Of a stretch of DNA of 64,000 bases, positions 9,078 to 18,345 are shown one piece after another (the stretch's first letter is position 1; every line of letters starts with the position of its first letter). This DNA is from Bacteroidota bacterium (lineage in GTDB: Bacteria; Bacteroidota; Bacteroidia; Chitinophagales; LD1). Under the pieces are notes generated by a model. It was given only the letters and a program-made list of their open reading frames with translations, had not been told where the DNA came from and did not search any database. Location of the stretch: positions 188,622-252,621 of the forward strand of contig JAFDYN010000008.1 in the NCBI GenBank assembly GCA_018267385.1. Direction: 5' to 3'. The position numbers and the translations under genes are program-made.

Positions 9078-10358
9078 TTAGTGGAACTGCTCCGCCTCAG
9101 TAGAACCTGCGAGGGCTGTGGTAGAGGAGTTGCCTTGTTGTACTACTTGCTGTACTGCGTCAAAGTAGCCAGTACCTACAAATGACTGGTGCTTGATAGC
9201 CTTGAAACCATCCTTCTCCAGTGCAAACTCGCGCTGCTGCAGCTCAGAGAAGCCGGCCATACCACGGTCTACATATGCCTTAGACAGTTCAAACATGGCT
9301 GTATTCAGCGCGTGGAAACCAGCCAGGGTGATGAACTGGAACTTGTAGCCCATAGCAGCGATATCCTCACGGAAGCTAGCCATTTGCTTTACGTCCATGT
9401 ACTTAGCCCAGTTGAATGATGGAGAGCAGTTGTATGCCAGCATCTTGCCAGGGTACTTGGCGTGGATCGCCTGTGCGAATTCACGTGCCAGGCCGAGGTC
9501 AGGGTTGCCAGTTTCCATCCAGATCAGGTCAGCATAGTTTGCGTAGCTCAGGCCACGGTCTATACCTTGCTCCAGGCCATTCTTCACGTAGAAGTAGCCC
9601 TCTGGTGAGCGCTCACCGGTCAGGAACTTGTGATCCCTCTCATCGATATCAGTAGTGATGAGGTTTGCAGCTTCAGCGTCAGTCCGAGCTATCACCAGTG
9701 TAGGCACACCACAGACGTCAGCAGCCAGACGGGCAGCAGTCAGCTTGTTGATCGCCTCTTGTGTAGGTACGAGTACCTTGCCACCCAGGTGGCCGCACTT
9801 CTTGGCAGATGCCAGCTGGTCCTCCCAGTGTACACCCGCAGCGCCTGCCTCGATCATCTGCTTCATCAGCTCAAATGCATTCAGGTTGCCACCAAAGCCC
9901 GCCTCAGCGTCAGCTACGATAGGCACCATCCAGTCACGCTGTGGCTCGCCATCCATATACTCGATCTGGTCGCGGCGCAGCAGCGCATTGTTTATCCTCT
10001 TGACTACAGATGGTACAGAGTTAGCCGGGTATAGGGATTGGTCAGGGTACATCTCACCGGAGAGGTTAGCGTCCCCTGCTACCTGCCAGCCGGAGAGGTA
10101 GATAGCCTTCATGCCAGCAGTCACCTCCTGGATAGCCTGGTTGCCGGTCAGCGCGCCAAGGCCCGCTACCCATGCATCAGACTGCAGCCTGTTCCAGAGC
10201 TTCTCAGCGCCATTGCGGGCCAGAGAGTACTCGATCTTTACAGAACCGCTGATGTTGATCACCTCCTCTGCAGAGTACGCACGCGTTACATCTTTCCAGC
10301 GTGGGTTAGTAGCCCAGTCTTTCTTGAGCGCCTCCGCTCTTTCTTGCTTTGTAGCCAT
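9078..10358 (-). CDS. aceA: Isocitrate lyase
   Basis: 426 residues, the usual length of the bacterial enzyme. It cleaves isocitrate to succinate and glyoxylate, the first step of the glyoxylate shunt, which allows growth on acetate or fatty acids. The catalytic motif KKCGH is at residues 186-190 (Cys188), and the metal-binding [10 protein letters not shown] segment is at about 148-157. It follows aceB by 35 nt on the same strand, so the two enzymes of the shunt form one unit, closed by a terminator. Confidence 0.98.
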   Translation of the reverse strand: MATKQERAEALKKDWATNPRWKDVTRAYSAEEVINISGSVKIEYSLARNGAEKLWNRLQSDAWVAGLGALTGNQAIQEVTAGMKAIYLSGWQVAGDANLSGEMYPDQSLYPANSVPSVVKRINNALLRRDQIEYMDGEPQRDWMVPIVADAEAGFGGNLNAFELMKQMIEAGAAGVHWEDQLASAKKCGHLGGKVLVPTQEAINKLTAARLAADVCGVPTLVIARTDAEAANLITTDIDERDHKFLTGERSPEGYFYVKNGLEQGIDRGLSYANYADLIWMETGNPDLGLAREFAQAIHAKYPGKMLAYNCSPSFNWAKYMDVKQMASFREDIAAMGYKFQFITLAGFHALNTAMFELSKAYVDRGMAGFSELQQREFALEKDGFKAIKHQSFVGTGYFDAVQQVVQQGNSSTTALAGSTEAEQFH

Positions 10359-10393
10359 TTGTTATTGTTGGTTTATTGTTGTTTTAAAAAGCT

Positions 10394-11989
10394 TTAGTTG
10401 ATTTCGTTGTATGCTGGCAGAGTGAGGAACTCTACATAATTTTCCTCCGTCACCATCTCAAAGAACATGGAAATAGCCTTATCAAACTCACCTTTCTCGT
10501 AAGCTTCTTCGCCCACATACTCGATGATCTTATTGACTTCTGAAGGTAGGATTTCCTCTACCAGATCTACCGTGATAGTGCGTCCGTCCTCCAGCTTGCT
10601 ACCATTCTTGATCCACTGCCATACTTGCGTACGAGAGATCTCTGCGGTAGCAGCATCTTCCATCAGGTTGTGGATAGCAGCCGCACCTACACCGCGCAGC
10701 CATGACTCTATATACAGGATACCTACATTGATATTCATGCGCAGGCCGGCCTCAGTGATCGTGCCCGCAGGCAGCTCCAGCAGGTCCTTCTGCGTATAGA
10801 CTTCACCTTCGCGCTTTACATGGTAGTTGTTTGGCGTAGGCATGTACTCATTAAAGATATCCATCGCCACCCTCACCAGGCCCGGGTGTGCTACCCAGGT
10901 ACCATCGTGGCCGTTCTGTACTTCGCGCAGCTTGTCCTGGCGCACGCGCTCTATAGCAGCGTTGTTAGCAGCCTCATCATTCTTGATAGGGATGAAGGCA
11001 GCCATACCGCCCATAGCGTGTACGCGGCGCTTGTGGCAGGTCTGTATCACGAGCTTCGAGTAGTTGCTCATAAATGGCACCGCCATCGTCACCTGTGCGC
11101 GGTCTGGCAGCACGAAGCGGCTATCCAGGTTGCGGAATTTCTTGATGTACGAGAAGATATAATCCCAACGGCCACAGTTCAAGCCGGCCATGTGCTCGCG
11201 CAGCTCATAGATGATCTCATGCAGCTCAAAGGTAGCAGTGATGGTCTCGATCAGCACCGTCGCCTTGATCGTACCTTGCGGTATGCCGAGTTCATTTTGT
11301 GCAAAGACAAACACATCATTCCAAAGGCGCGCCTCGAGGTGAGACTCCATCTTAGGCAGGTAGAAGTACGGACCGCTACCATTTGCCAATTGCTGCTTGG
11401 CATTAGTATAGAAGAATACACCAAAGTCAAACAGCGACCCGCTCACGATCTCGCCATTCACCGTCACATGCTTCTCAGGCAGGTGCCAACCGCGCGGGCG
11501 CACCAGCAGCGTAGCTACATTCTCATTCAGCTTGTATTCTTTACCCGCTTCATTCTTATAGGCGATGGTCTTATTGATCGCATCGCGCAGGTTGATCTGG
11601 CCTTCGATACAGTTAGACCATGTAGGAGAGTTAGAGTCTTCAAAGTCCGCCATGAACATCTTCGCACCGGAGTTCAGCGCGTTGATTACCATCTTGCGGT
11701 CTACCGGGCCGGTTATCTCCACACGGCGGTCCTGCAGGTCGGCAGGGATCGGCGCAGCCACCCAGTCACCCTCGCGGATCTCCTTGGTCTCCGGCAGGTA
11801 GTCCGGCAGGATACCCTTGTCTATCTGCTTCTGGCGCTCCTCGCGGGCAGCCAGCAGCTCCAGGCGGCGGGCGTTAAACTTATTATGCAGCTTCACGACT
11901 AGTTCCATCGCTTCGCTAAACTGGCCGGCAAAGGCCTGAGGCACCTCGCCTTTTATCTCATATGCTTTTGCAGCAGTAGTTTCTGACAT
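10394..11989 (-). CDS. aceB: Malate synthase A
   Basis: 531 residues when started at the ATG at 11989 (MSETTAAKAYEIKG); an upstream alternative start at 12010 adds seven unlikely residues. The family signature REHMAGLNCGRWDYIF is present in the TIM-barrel core. The enzyme condenses glyoxylate with acetyl-CoA to malate and completes the glyoxylate shunt. It is the first gene of the aceB-aceA unit. The region directly upstream contains a dense set of GCGAA/TTCGC repeats that overlaps the probable promoter (CATCTTTG box near 12012-12019 on the minus strand), so expression is likely under operator control. Confidence 0.97.
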   Translation of the reverse strand: MSETTAAKAYEIKGEVPQAFAGQFSEAMELVVKLHNKFNARRLELLAAREERQKQIDKGILPDYLPETKEIREGDWVAAPIPADLQDRRVEITGPVDRKMVINALNSGAKMFMADFEDSNSPTWSNCIEGQINLRDAINKTIAYKNEAGKEYKLNENVATLLVRPRGWHLPEKHVTVNGEIVSGSLFDFGVFFYTNAKQQLANGSGPYFYLPKMESHLEARLWNDVFVFAQNELGIPQGTIKATVLIETITATFELHEIIYELREHMAGLNCGRWDYIFSYIKKFRNLDSRFVLPDRAQVTMAVPFMSNYSKLVIQTCHKRRVHAMGGMAAFIPIKNDEAANNAAIERVRQDKLREVQNGHDGTWVAHPGLVRVAMDIFNEYMPTPNNYHVKREGEVYTQKDLLELPAGTITEAGLRMNINVGILYIESWLRGVGAAAIHNLMEDAATAEISRTQVWQWIKNGSKLEDGRTITVDLVEEILPSEVNKIIEYVGEEAYEKGEFDKAISMFFEMVTEENYVEFLTLPAYNEIN

Positions 11990-12022
11990 GACTTTGATTT
12001 GATGCGGCAAAGATGATAACCG

Positions 12023-12078
12023 TTTGCGAAAAAAACAAGCGAATTTTCGCTAAAAATGAATTTTCGCAAAAATTTCGC
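12023..12078. promoter_or_regulatory. Operator-like repeat array between aceB and the divergent VOC gene
   Basis: Several related elements are packed in 56 bp: TTTGCGAAAA at 12023-12032 is exactly inverted at 12061-12070; GCGAATTTTCGC at 12039-12050 is a perfect palindrome; GAATTTTCGC followed by an A-rich stretch is repeated in tandem with 17-bp spacing (12041 and 12058), and TTTCGC occurs once more at 12073-12078. A TACTTTTG -7 box (12079-12086) serves the VOC gene. The likely binder is the RamB/ScfR-like regulator encoded at 12630, by analogy with RamB sites upstream of aceA/aceB in Corynebacterium. Inference only. Confidence 0.65.
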
Positions 12079-12104
12079 TACTTTTGTTTCCACAATCAAA
12101 CCAG

Positions 12105-12446
12105 ATGTTCCAGAAGCTCCGTACCATCATCTACCACGCCCCTGACCTGGCGCAGGCCAGAGAATGGTACGCCGCTATCACCGGTATACAGCCCTATTTT
12201 GACGAGCCTTTCTATGTAGGTTTTGATATCCACGGCTGCGAACTGGGCCTCGACCCAAACAGCGCAAAACCCACCGACCCCGGCAATGTAGCCTACTGGA
12301 AGGTGGCCAACATCAAAGAAGCCGTAGCGAAGTGCACCGCCACCGGCGCCACCATATATAGCGACATCAATAATGTAGGCGGCACGATAGAAGTCGCTAT
12401 AGTAATAGATCCTTTTGGAAACCATGTAGGACTGATAAGCGAATAG
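12105..12446 (+). CDS. VOC (glyoxalase/bleomycin resistance) fold protein
   Basis: 113 residues from the ATG at 12105 (MFQKLRTIIYHAPDL); an upstream in-frame start at 12084 is inside the promoter region. The sequence shows one VOC module set: YHAPDLAQAREWYAAITG at the start, a central YWKVANIKEAVAKC strand-helix and the closing DPFGNHVGLI. Members bind metals and act on diverse small molecules. It is divergent from aceB and shares its regulatory region, so a link to glyoxylate or acetate metabolism is possible, but substrate is unknown. Confidence 0.85.
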   Translation: MFQKLRTIIYHAPDLAQAREWYAAITGIQPYFDEPFYVGFDIHGCELGLDPNSAKPTDPGNVAYWKVANIKEAVAKCTATGATIYSDINNVGGTIEVAIVIDPFGNHVGLISE

Positions 12447-12459
12447 ACCTCACCCATCT

Positions 12460-12627
12460 GCCTTCGGCATCTTCCCTCTCCGAGGGAGAGGGAAGAACCT
12501 AGTGAGTGAAGTATAGGATAAGAGTGATATAGTAGTACCCAGGCATTGGGCATCTACTTTTTTGTAAAACAAAAAAAAGGCAACCCTAGCCTTCCCCTCT
12601 CCTTTGGAGACGGGCCAGGGGAGAGGT
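12460..12627. repeat. CCCTCTCC/GGAGAGGG palindromic repeat region
   Basis: Contains a perfect 11-bp inverted repeat (12471-12481 with 12485-12495), a small TGCC/GGCA hairpin just before it, a T-run/A-run palindrome around 12558-12577 and a second CCCTCTCC...GGAGA-type hairpin at 12593-12613. A weaker relative occurs at 35324-35342 upstream of recF. The pattern resembles short dispersed intergenic palindromes in Bacteroidota genomes. It forms the leader of the regulator gene at 12630. Confidence 0.65.
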
Positions 12628-12629
12628 GT

Positions 12630-14096
12630 ATGGACAACCTGACCGACGAAAATATCCGCATCATCTTTGGCCTCAAGGTCAAAAAACTGCGCAATGACCT
12701 GCACCTGTCGCTCCAGACACTATCGCAGCGCAGCGGCATATCTATCTCCTATCTCAACGAGATAGAGAACGGCAAGAAGTACCCAAAGACTGACAAGATC
12801 AACGAACTCTCCAAGGCCCTCGGCACCAGCTATGACGCACTCGTCTCGCTGAAGCTCAATAAGAACCTCGCCCCCGTAGGCCAGATACTCAACCTCGACC
12901 TGATCAACGACTTCCTCTTTGAGACATTTGGCATAGACAAAGCGACTGTGATGAACATGGTAGCCAATGAACCCGTGAAAGTCTCCGCCTTTATCAACGC
13001 CCTCATAGAGATCTCGAGAAACTATAACCTGAAGCTCGAGCACTTCTTCTTCTCCTGCCTTCGCTCCTATCAGGAGCTGAATGACAACTACTTTGAAGAC
13101 ATAGAGGACGCCGTAGCAGACTTCATCCGCGCCAATAATTTCAACAACCATCCATCTGTCAAACTGCCTGCCTACGAGCAGGCGCTACAGCAGTTAGGGT
13201 ACACCTTACAGCAAACAGATTTCGCAGACTATCCAAAGCTAAAAAACCAACGCTCCGTGACACTGCGCAATGGCAAGACAACACTGCTCTACAATAAGAA
13301 ACTGACCGACCAGCAGAAGGCCTTCCTCTATGGCCGCGAGATCGGCTTCACCTGGATGAAGATGGACAAGCGCCCCTACACCACGCCTTGGCTGAAGGTT
13401 GACTCCTTTGACCATGTTCTGAATAACTTCCGCGCGGCCTACTTCGCGCAGGCGCTGCATATCAATAAGGATAACCTGATCAAGGACCTCGAGCTGTTCT
13501 TTGATGCGCCGCGCTTCAGCTCAGGCGCGCTCATCGGCCTGCTGGATAAATACAACGCCTCTCCCGAGATGCTCCTCACGCGCATCACCAATGTGCTGCC
13601 GCGCTACTTTGGTATCAATGAGCTTTTCTTCATCCGCTACAGCTCCAAGGAGCCGGAGAAGAACCTCAAGGAGATATCCAAAGAGCTGCACCTCTCGCGC
13701 CATACGGCCAACTTTGAGTACACGCAGACCGAGCAGAACTACCGCCGCTGGATCACCAAAAGCCTGCTGAAATACACACTGGAGCACAAGCAGGCCTACG
13801 ACACCAAGATAGAAGCCGTGATCTCTGAGAATGGCAACGGCAACCAATACCTGACCATCTCTATCCTCCGCCCCATGGAGGAGCTGAATAACAACAACAA
13901 CTCCGTGACCATCGGCTTCGTACTCACCGACGCCGTGCGCAAGAAGATCCGCTTCCTCACAGACAAGAGCCTAGACATCGCCAAACTAGGCGACATCAGC
14001 CGCAACGAATTCGAACCCGTAGCCGAGCTACGTAAGCAGAAGGAACTCCGTGAGAAGGAGGCGGAGCTGGAGAGATTGATGGCTAGTAGGGTGTGA
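12630..14096 (+). CDS. XRE-family regulator of the short-chain fatty acyl/RamB (ScfR) type
   Basis: 488 residues from the ATG at 12630 (MDNLTDENIR); the frame is open 84 nt further up, but that part is repeat sequence. Residues about 10-65 form an HTH_3/XRE domain (LRNDLHLSLQTLSQRSG ... SYLNEIENGKKYP). The middle resembles the degenerate IrrE/ImmA-like domain, without a HExxH motif (FLYGREIGFTWM), followed by the large C-terminal domain of the short-chain fatty-acid regulators. RamB, PrpC-region regulators and ScfR control acetate, propionate and glyoxylate-shunt genes. Its place next to aceBA and the GCGAA repeats makes it the best candidate for their regulator. Confidence 0.8.
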   Translation: MDNLTDENIRIIFGLKVKKLRNDLHLSLQTLSQRSGISISYLNEIENGKKYPKTDKINELSKALGTSYDALVSLKLNKNLAPVGQILNLDLINDFLFETFGIDKATVMNMVANEPVKVSAFINALIEISRNYNLKLEHFFFSCLRSYQELNDNYFEDIEDAVADFIRANNFNNHPSVKLPAYEQALQQLGYTLQQTDFADYPKLKNQRSVTLRNGKTTLLYNKKLTDQQKAFLYGREIGFTWMKMDKRPYTTPWLKVDSFDHVLNNFRAAYFAQALHINKDNLIKDLELFFDAPRFSSGALIGLLDKYNASPEMLLTRITNVLPRYFGINELFFIRYSSKEPEKNLKEISKELHLSRHTANFEYTQTEQNYRRWITKSLLKYTLEHKQAYDTKIEAVISENGNGNQYLTISILRPMEELNNNNNSVTIGFVLTDAVRKKIRFLTDKSLDIAKLGDISRNEFEPVAELRKQKELREKEAELERLMASRV

Positions 14097-14109
14097 TGAT
14101 AAACGATGC

Positions 14110-14787
14110 TTAATCCAAAGGCTTTCGCCTCTCTCTGATTACAGTTTCTTGACGAAGTATGGCTAGTTGTTCGACATAATTACCATATACAGCTATTGCG
14201 CGGCCATCTTTTATTTTGTAGTATGGTTTGGGATAAACGTAGCGTATCCATTTAGGATCATTGCTTTTGACTTTGAAAGAAACTTCATCTTGGAAACTGA
14301 TTCTTTCTGGTTTGACTGTTATACTATCATACTTACCTTGGTAATCTCTACTAGAGTAAGATCCTGCCCACCTGTTATTACTTGTTTTATATACGTCAAA
14401 GTACTGGTACAATTCATGATAAAGGGTGTCGTTCTTTTCATATACAAAAAGCAAAACTGTCTCATATGGAGAAAATGACGGGCTACCAATGTGATTTAAA
14501 ACGATAAAATTGATCGTGTCAGACTTAAGTGAGCCTTGTACAATTTGGAGCACCTTATATCGGGCGTAATATTTCTGATAGAAGTCGTAAGAGAAATAAT
14601 TAAGCTTGTAAGTAGTATCTGCGCCATTTACAATAGTGTCAAATCTCGTAGTGATGCCTTTTCCTGCGATTGGTGTGATCTCAATTTTCTGACCTACAAA
14701 AATTATCATATCACGCTTCTCTTCCTGACTAAAAGCTTTAGCGCAGAAAAGGGTCATCATAAAACAAAATACCAAACGAGCTTTCAT
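14110..14787 (-). CDS. Secreted protein of unknown function
   Basis: 225 residues. A signal peptide (MKARLVFCFMMTLFCAKAFSQ) is followed by a polar, tyrosine-rich body without a motif I recognise. No lipobox, no T9SS domain and no membrane segment beyond the signal, so it is probably periplasmic. It is convergent with the regulator gene, 13 nt from its stop, and more A+T-rich than the genes on both sides, which could mean recent acquisition. No function is proposed. Confidence 0.65.
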   Translation of the reverse strand: MKARLVFCFMMTLFCAKAFSQEEKRDMIIFVGQKIEITPIAGKGITTRFDTIVNGADTTYKLNYFSYDFYQKYYARYKVLQIVQGSLKSDTINFIVLNHIGSPSFSPYETVLLFVYEKNDTLYHELYQYFDVYKTSNNRWAGSYSSRDYQGKYDSITVKPERISFQDEVSFKVKSNDPKWIRYVYPKPYYKIKDGRAIAVYGNYVEQLAILRQETVIRERRKPLD

Positions 14788-14819
14788 ATCTCAATATAGA
14801 AAAGCAGTCTGGGATTTCG

Positions 14820-15040
14820 GCCATCACCGGTCATCGCTTCGTCATTTTTCCAAAGCCGTTGCCGGTCGCCTGACCTGCAACAAACACTGGGCGGAAACCG
14901 TCCCCTACTGATCTAAGCTTCCCCGCTATACGGAGACCAATAAAAAATGCTGTTCGTAGTCCGAAGGCAGGCCAGCGGCATGCGACTACGAACCTTCTCC
15001 ACCTCTTCGCAGGTTCAAGCGTCCTCGTTTGAACCGATCT
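14820..15040. repeat. Cluster of intergenic hairpin repeats (copy 2)
   Basis: This gap between two minus-strand genes is built from palindromes: a perfect 10-bp inverted repeat GTTCGTAGTC/GACTACGAAC (14952-14961 with 14984-14993), a 10-bp arm pair with one G:T at 15012-15021 and 15026-15035, and a GGTC/GACC element near 14864-14875. The 15009-15035 unit matches 3089-3115. An open frame across it (14831-15046) is a by-product of the repeat. Confidence 0.7.
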
Positions 15041-15042
15041 TT

Positions 15043-16149
15043 TCAAATACCTTTAGTCCGAGCACCTAACAGGTGCCTGAGATCCACTCGTTTGCCCAGT
15101 CGCATGAAGGGTAGCTCAATGAAGCGATAGGATAGGTAGCTGGCAGCTATAGTCACTGCAGATATGAATATCATGAGCCCGGCCAGCCCGGCCATGTTGT
15201 GCGGCACATATCTGATGCCATAATCCCTGTACCCCACGGCCTCCAAAAAAAGCCAATGGAGCAAGTAAAGGCTGAAAGATATTTTGCCAATGAAGGTGAG
15301 GAAGCCGTGGTTGAGCCAGCGCTGTACCCTGTCTGCACACAGGAGTAAGAATATGAATACTCCGGATGCTAATCCTGAGAAATAAAACGTCAGCGTATCT
15401 TCCGGCATGCTGATGAATTGCAGGATGACATTTACTTTGCGCATCAGGGCAGGCACCACCGGCGCTATCTCGCGCCATGAATACAATACCAGACAGACAG
15501 GTACCAGTACTAGCAGGGTGCCCGTGCGCAGCAGCCACGCGGGTCTGTAGCCTGATCTATAGGCGTCATATAGGGCGGCACCCAGCATAAAGTGAAAAGT
15601 AAAGGGATTCATATACCTATAGGATAGCAGCACTACACCCATCAATAAATAGAACATCCTCCGATCTCTCTGTACTATGACAACCACAGGCATCAGAAAC
15701 GATAGTATCACCTCCACTCCCATGGTCCAGCCCGGTGGCAGCATATTGTGATGTGGCAGGATGATGATACTCTCCTGCACAAGTGTGAAGATGCCAGCGG
15801 CGGGCGTCAGAAAAAAAGCGGTCCACACTGCAAAGAGATACAAGGGGTATATCCTTAGTACACGTTTGGCCAGATAGTTAGCATAGTCGAAATCACCACT
15901 AAGGTCCCGGAGCGATGCAGTCAGCACAAAGCCACTCAGTACAAAAAAGAAAGAAACTGCCTGAGTGCCATTGAAGACGATTTTTAAAGGTACGATGACA
16001 CGGGTCTCGAGTGTCATGATGTTCATATTGAAATACTGGATGCAGTGATACAACAGTACTATCCATGCCGCCAGCCCTCTGGCACTATCGAGAAATTCTA
16101 ATCTGCCACCCCTGACCGCTTCTTGCTTCAACTCCTTCTTTTTTTGCAA
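15043..16149 (-). CDS. Acyltransferase family 3 (OafA/YrhL-like) membrane protein
   Basis: 368 residues with about ten hydrophobic segments. The N-terminus has the family pattern EFLDSARGLAAWIVLLYH (about 18-35), where R and H are the conserved residues, followed by FFVLSGFVLT (about 63-72) and LAKRVLRIYPLYLF. These integral-membrane enzymes transfer acetyl or other acyl groups to sugars of lipopolysaccharide, capsule, peptidoglycan or secreted compounds. No adjacent polysaccharide genes show the acceptor. The small membrane-protein gene at 16194-16511 lies directly upstream on the same strand. Confidence 0.88.
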   Translation of the reverse strand: MQKKKELKQEAVRGGRLEFLDSARGLAAWIVLLYHCIQYFNMNIMTLETRVIVPLKIVFNGTQAVSFFFVLSGFVLTASLRDLSGDFDYANYLAKRVLRIYPLYLFAVWTAFFLTPAAGIFTLVQESIIILPHHNMLPPGWTMGVEVILSFLMPVVVIVQRDRRMFYLLMGVVLLSYRYMNPFTFHFMLGAALYDAYRSGYRPAWLLRTGTLLVLVPVCLVLYSWREIAPVVPALMRKVNVILQFISMPEDTLTFYFSGLASGVFIFLLLCADRVQRWLNHGFLTFIGKISFSLYLLHWLFLEAVGYRDYGIRYVPHNMAGLAGLMIFISAVTIAASYLSYRFIELPFMRLGKRVDLRHLLGARTKGI

Positions 16150-16193
16150 TATAGAAATTTATTGCATCTGGCTTACCTGAATACGGCTGTAGT

Positions 16194-16511
16194 TCATGAA
16201 TATGTCAGCCACACCGCCACCAGGTTCAGCACGACCAGTATGCCTATGATCGCAGTATAGAGGTACAGCCTTCTTTTGATCTCCGCATCATCCATGGCCC
16301 GGGTCGCCGCATCCCATCCATGGCGATAGAGGTATATGATCCGAACGCTAAAAGCAGCTACCATCAGCACCCACAGCCCGAGTACAAAGTACTGCTGCTG
16401 GTCATGACGCACATAGCGCTGATACAGCATATAGGATAGCCAGACGATAAAGATGACAGGGATGAGATTTGACAGTGCGGTATAGAGGCGCCTCGCGGTC
16501 AGGTTATTCAT
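16194..16511 (-). CDS. Small membrane protein, unknown function
   Basis: 105 residues with three hydrophobic segments (about 14-28, 42-60 and 86-104), the last ending at the C-terminus. No motif recognised. It is 44 nt upstream of the acyltransferase on the same strand and may be co-transcribed with it. Confidence 0.65.
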   Translation of the reverse strand: MNNLTARRLYTALSNLIPVIFIVWLSYMLYQRYVRHDQQQYFVLGLWVLMVAAFSVRIIYLYRHGWDAATRAMDDAEIKRRLYLYTAIIGILVVLNLVAVWLTYS

Positions 16512-16648
16512 AGTATCGTTTTGAGATGGACAAAGATAACTGTGCCGCCGCGTTATGCAAATGTCCGTTCGTTCGTCTTTTCACTACATACTCTGAATAG
16601 CACAGGCAGCTCACAGCAAGGTATTATCTTCGGATAAACAACCCACCC

Positions 16649-18082
16649 ATGACCCGCAAGGAATACCTGCGCCTATCTGCCCTCCTGGGCCTATATAGCG
16701 CTATGCCGCGTGAGCTGCGCGCTGCGATCCCCACAGCAGCGCCGCTGCGGCGCAGTGACTTCGGCCCCGGCTTTGTGTGGGGTACGGCTACCGCCAGCTA
16801 CCAGATAGAGGGCGCGTGGAATGAAGACGGCAAGGGCGAGGGCATCTGGGATCACTTCACACATCATCACCGCGGCAAGATCAAACATCACGATACCGGA
16901 GATGTGGCAGATGATTTTTACCATCGCTATAGCAGTGATATAGAGCTGATGCACCGGATGCATATACCGGCATCGCGCTTCTCTATCTCATGGCCGCGTG
17001 TACTGCCCGATGGCACTGGCCGTATCAATGAGAAAGGCCTCGACTTTTACCATCGCGTCATAGACAAGTGTCTGGAGCAGGGCGTAGAGCCGTGGGTCAC
17101 CTGCTACCACTGGGACCTGCCGCAACGGCTGCAAGAGAAAGGCGGCTGGCTAAACCGCGATATCATCCGCTGGTTTGAAGAGTACACTGATCTCATCTCA
17201 CGCCGCTTTGGTGACAGGGTCAAAAACTGGATGGTCTTCAATGAGCCGCTGTCATTTACCCTCGCGGGCTACATGGCCGGGGTGCACCCTCCGGGGCATA
17301 TCAGCTTTCATGAGTTCTACAGGTCCATCCACCACACGGTGCTCTGTCACGGTGCCGGTGGCCGCGTACTGCGCCGCAATGTAAAAGATGGCAACATAGG
17401 CACCACCTTCTCCTGCGGCATGGTAGACCCGCGGCGTGATACGCGCGGCGACCATGAGGCTGCTACCCGCCTGGATGTGATCATCAACAGGCTCTTTATA
17501 GAACCCGTACTCGGTATTGGCTACCCCGTGCGCGACCTGCCCGCCCTGCGCCATGTCATGGATCAGATGCTACCGGGAGATGAGGTGCTTATGCCGTTTG
17601 ACTTTGACTTTACCGGCATACAAAACTATACCCGCTATGTAGCAAAATACTGCGGTCTCATACCTGTGATCCATGCCCTGCAGGTGCCGCCGCACCAGCT
17701 GACCAGTGACCTGACGCAGATGGGCTGGGAGGTCAATGCAGAAGGCATGTACCGCATACTGAAAAAATTTGGCGCCTATCCCGGCGTCCGCAATATGATC
17801 ATCACTGAGAATGGCGAAGCTGTAGCAGACACCCTGGTGAATGGCGAGATCAATGACCCCCAGCGGCTAAAGTATATACAGGACTACCTGCGCCAGGTAC
17901 TCCGCGCCAAGCGAGAAGGCCTGCCAGTAAATGGCTACTTCATCTGGAGCTTTCTCGACAACTTTGAATGGGCCTATGGCTATGAGCCGCGCCTGGGCAT
18001 AGTAGGCGTAGACTACCGTACCCAGCAGCGCATAGTCAAGGCCAGCGGCAAATGGTACAGCGACTTTCTGAGCCAGAAGTGA
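16649..18082 (+). CDS. Glycoside hydrolase family 1 beta-glucosidase
   Basis: 477 residues. The GH1 (beta/alpha)8 barrel starts at about residue 42 (FVWGTATASYQIEGAW). The acid/base Glu is E199 in the FNEP motif and the nucleophile Glu is E387 in ITENGE; CYHWDLPQ, WSFLDNFEWAYGY and other sugar-binding segments are intact. It should hydrolyse beta-glucosides or related beta-glycosides by the retaining mechanism. The roughly 40 extra N-terminal residues (RKEYLRLSALLGLYSA...) could be an export signal, though no twin Arg is present. Transcribed alone; no transporter or SusCD pair is next to it. Confidence 0.95.
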   Translation: MTRKEYLRLSALLGLYSAMPRELRAAIPTAAPLRRSDFGPGFVWGTATASYQIEGAWNEDGKGEGIWDHFTHHHRGKIKHHDTGDVADDFYHRYSSDIELMHRMHIPASRFSISWPRVLPDGTGRINEKGLDFYHRVIDKCLEQGVEPWVTCYHWDLPQRLQEKGGWLNRDIIRWFEEYTDLISRRFGDRVKNWMVFNEPLSFTLAGYMAGVHPPGHISFHEFYRSIHHTVLCHGAGGRVLRRNVKDGNIGTTFSCGMVDPRRDTRGDHEAATRLDVIINRLFIEPVLGIGYPVRDLPALRHVMDQMLPGDEVLMPFDFDFTGIQNYTRYVAKYCGLIPVIHALQVPPHQLTSDLTQMGWEVNAEGMYRILKKFGAYPGVRNMIITENGEAVADTLVNGEINDPQRLKYIQDYLRQVLRAKREGLPVNGYFIWSFLDNFEWAYGYEPRLGIVGVDYRTQQRIVKASGKWYSDFLSQK

Positions 18083-18114
18083 CCATCCGATACCGCTCTC
18101 CTATTTGGATATCA

Positions 18115-18246
18115 ATGGCATGTATAAGGCTGGTTATAGCACCCTTATCTATCCTGCTGGTATACATGATGGTCAGCGGGTGTAGTTGGTTTACGGCCCT
18201 GTACATTACACCTGCGGCTATCACTCAAACTTACTGGTACCAATAG
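18115..18246 (+). CDS. Possible 43-residue small lipoprotein
   Basis: An ATG frame starting 33 nt after the glucosidase stop encodes MACIRLVIAPLSILLVYMM, then VSGC, which is a good lipobox, and a short tail rich in Thr/Tyr. It is below the usual length cut-off and could be chance. The 263-bp gap between the glucosidase and the radical SAM gene holds nothing else I can identify. Confidence 0.3.
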   Translation: MACIRLVIAPLSILLVYMMVSGCSWFTALYITPAAITQTYWYQ

Positions 18247-18345
18247 CTCCATAGTCGGAAAACTTGCGCGCCCTGCCATGCATCTTAGGCCCATTACCCA
18301 CGCTTTCCGTTGATTTCATTATATTTACCTGTATAGCATAGCAGC

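Noticed and set aside
10820-11902. 360-codon open frame on the plus strand
   Set aside because: It lies entirely antisense to the malate synthase gene and has no protein-like domain; a shadow of codon use in aceB.
12546-12629. Upstream extension of the RamB-like regulator (28 codons)
   Set aside because: The added residues are encoded by the CCCTCTCC repeat; the XRE domain begins after the ATG at 12630.
14831-15046. 71-codon minus-strand frame
   Set aside because: Built from the palindromic repeat cluster; no start signal and no independent support.
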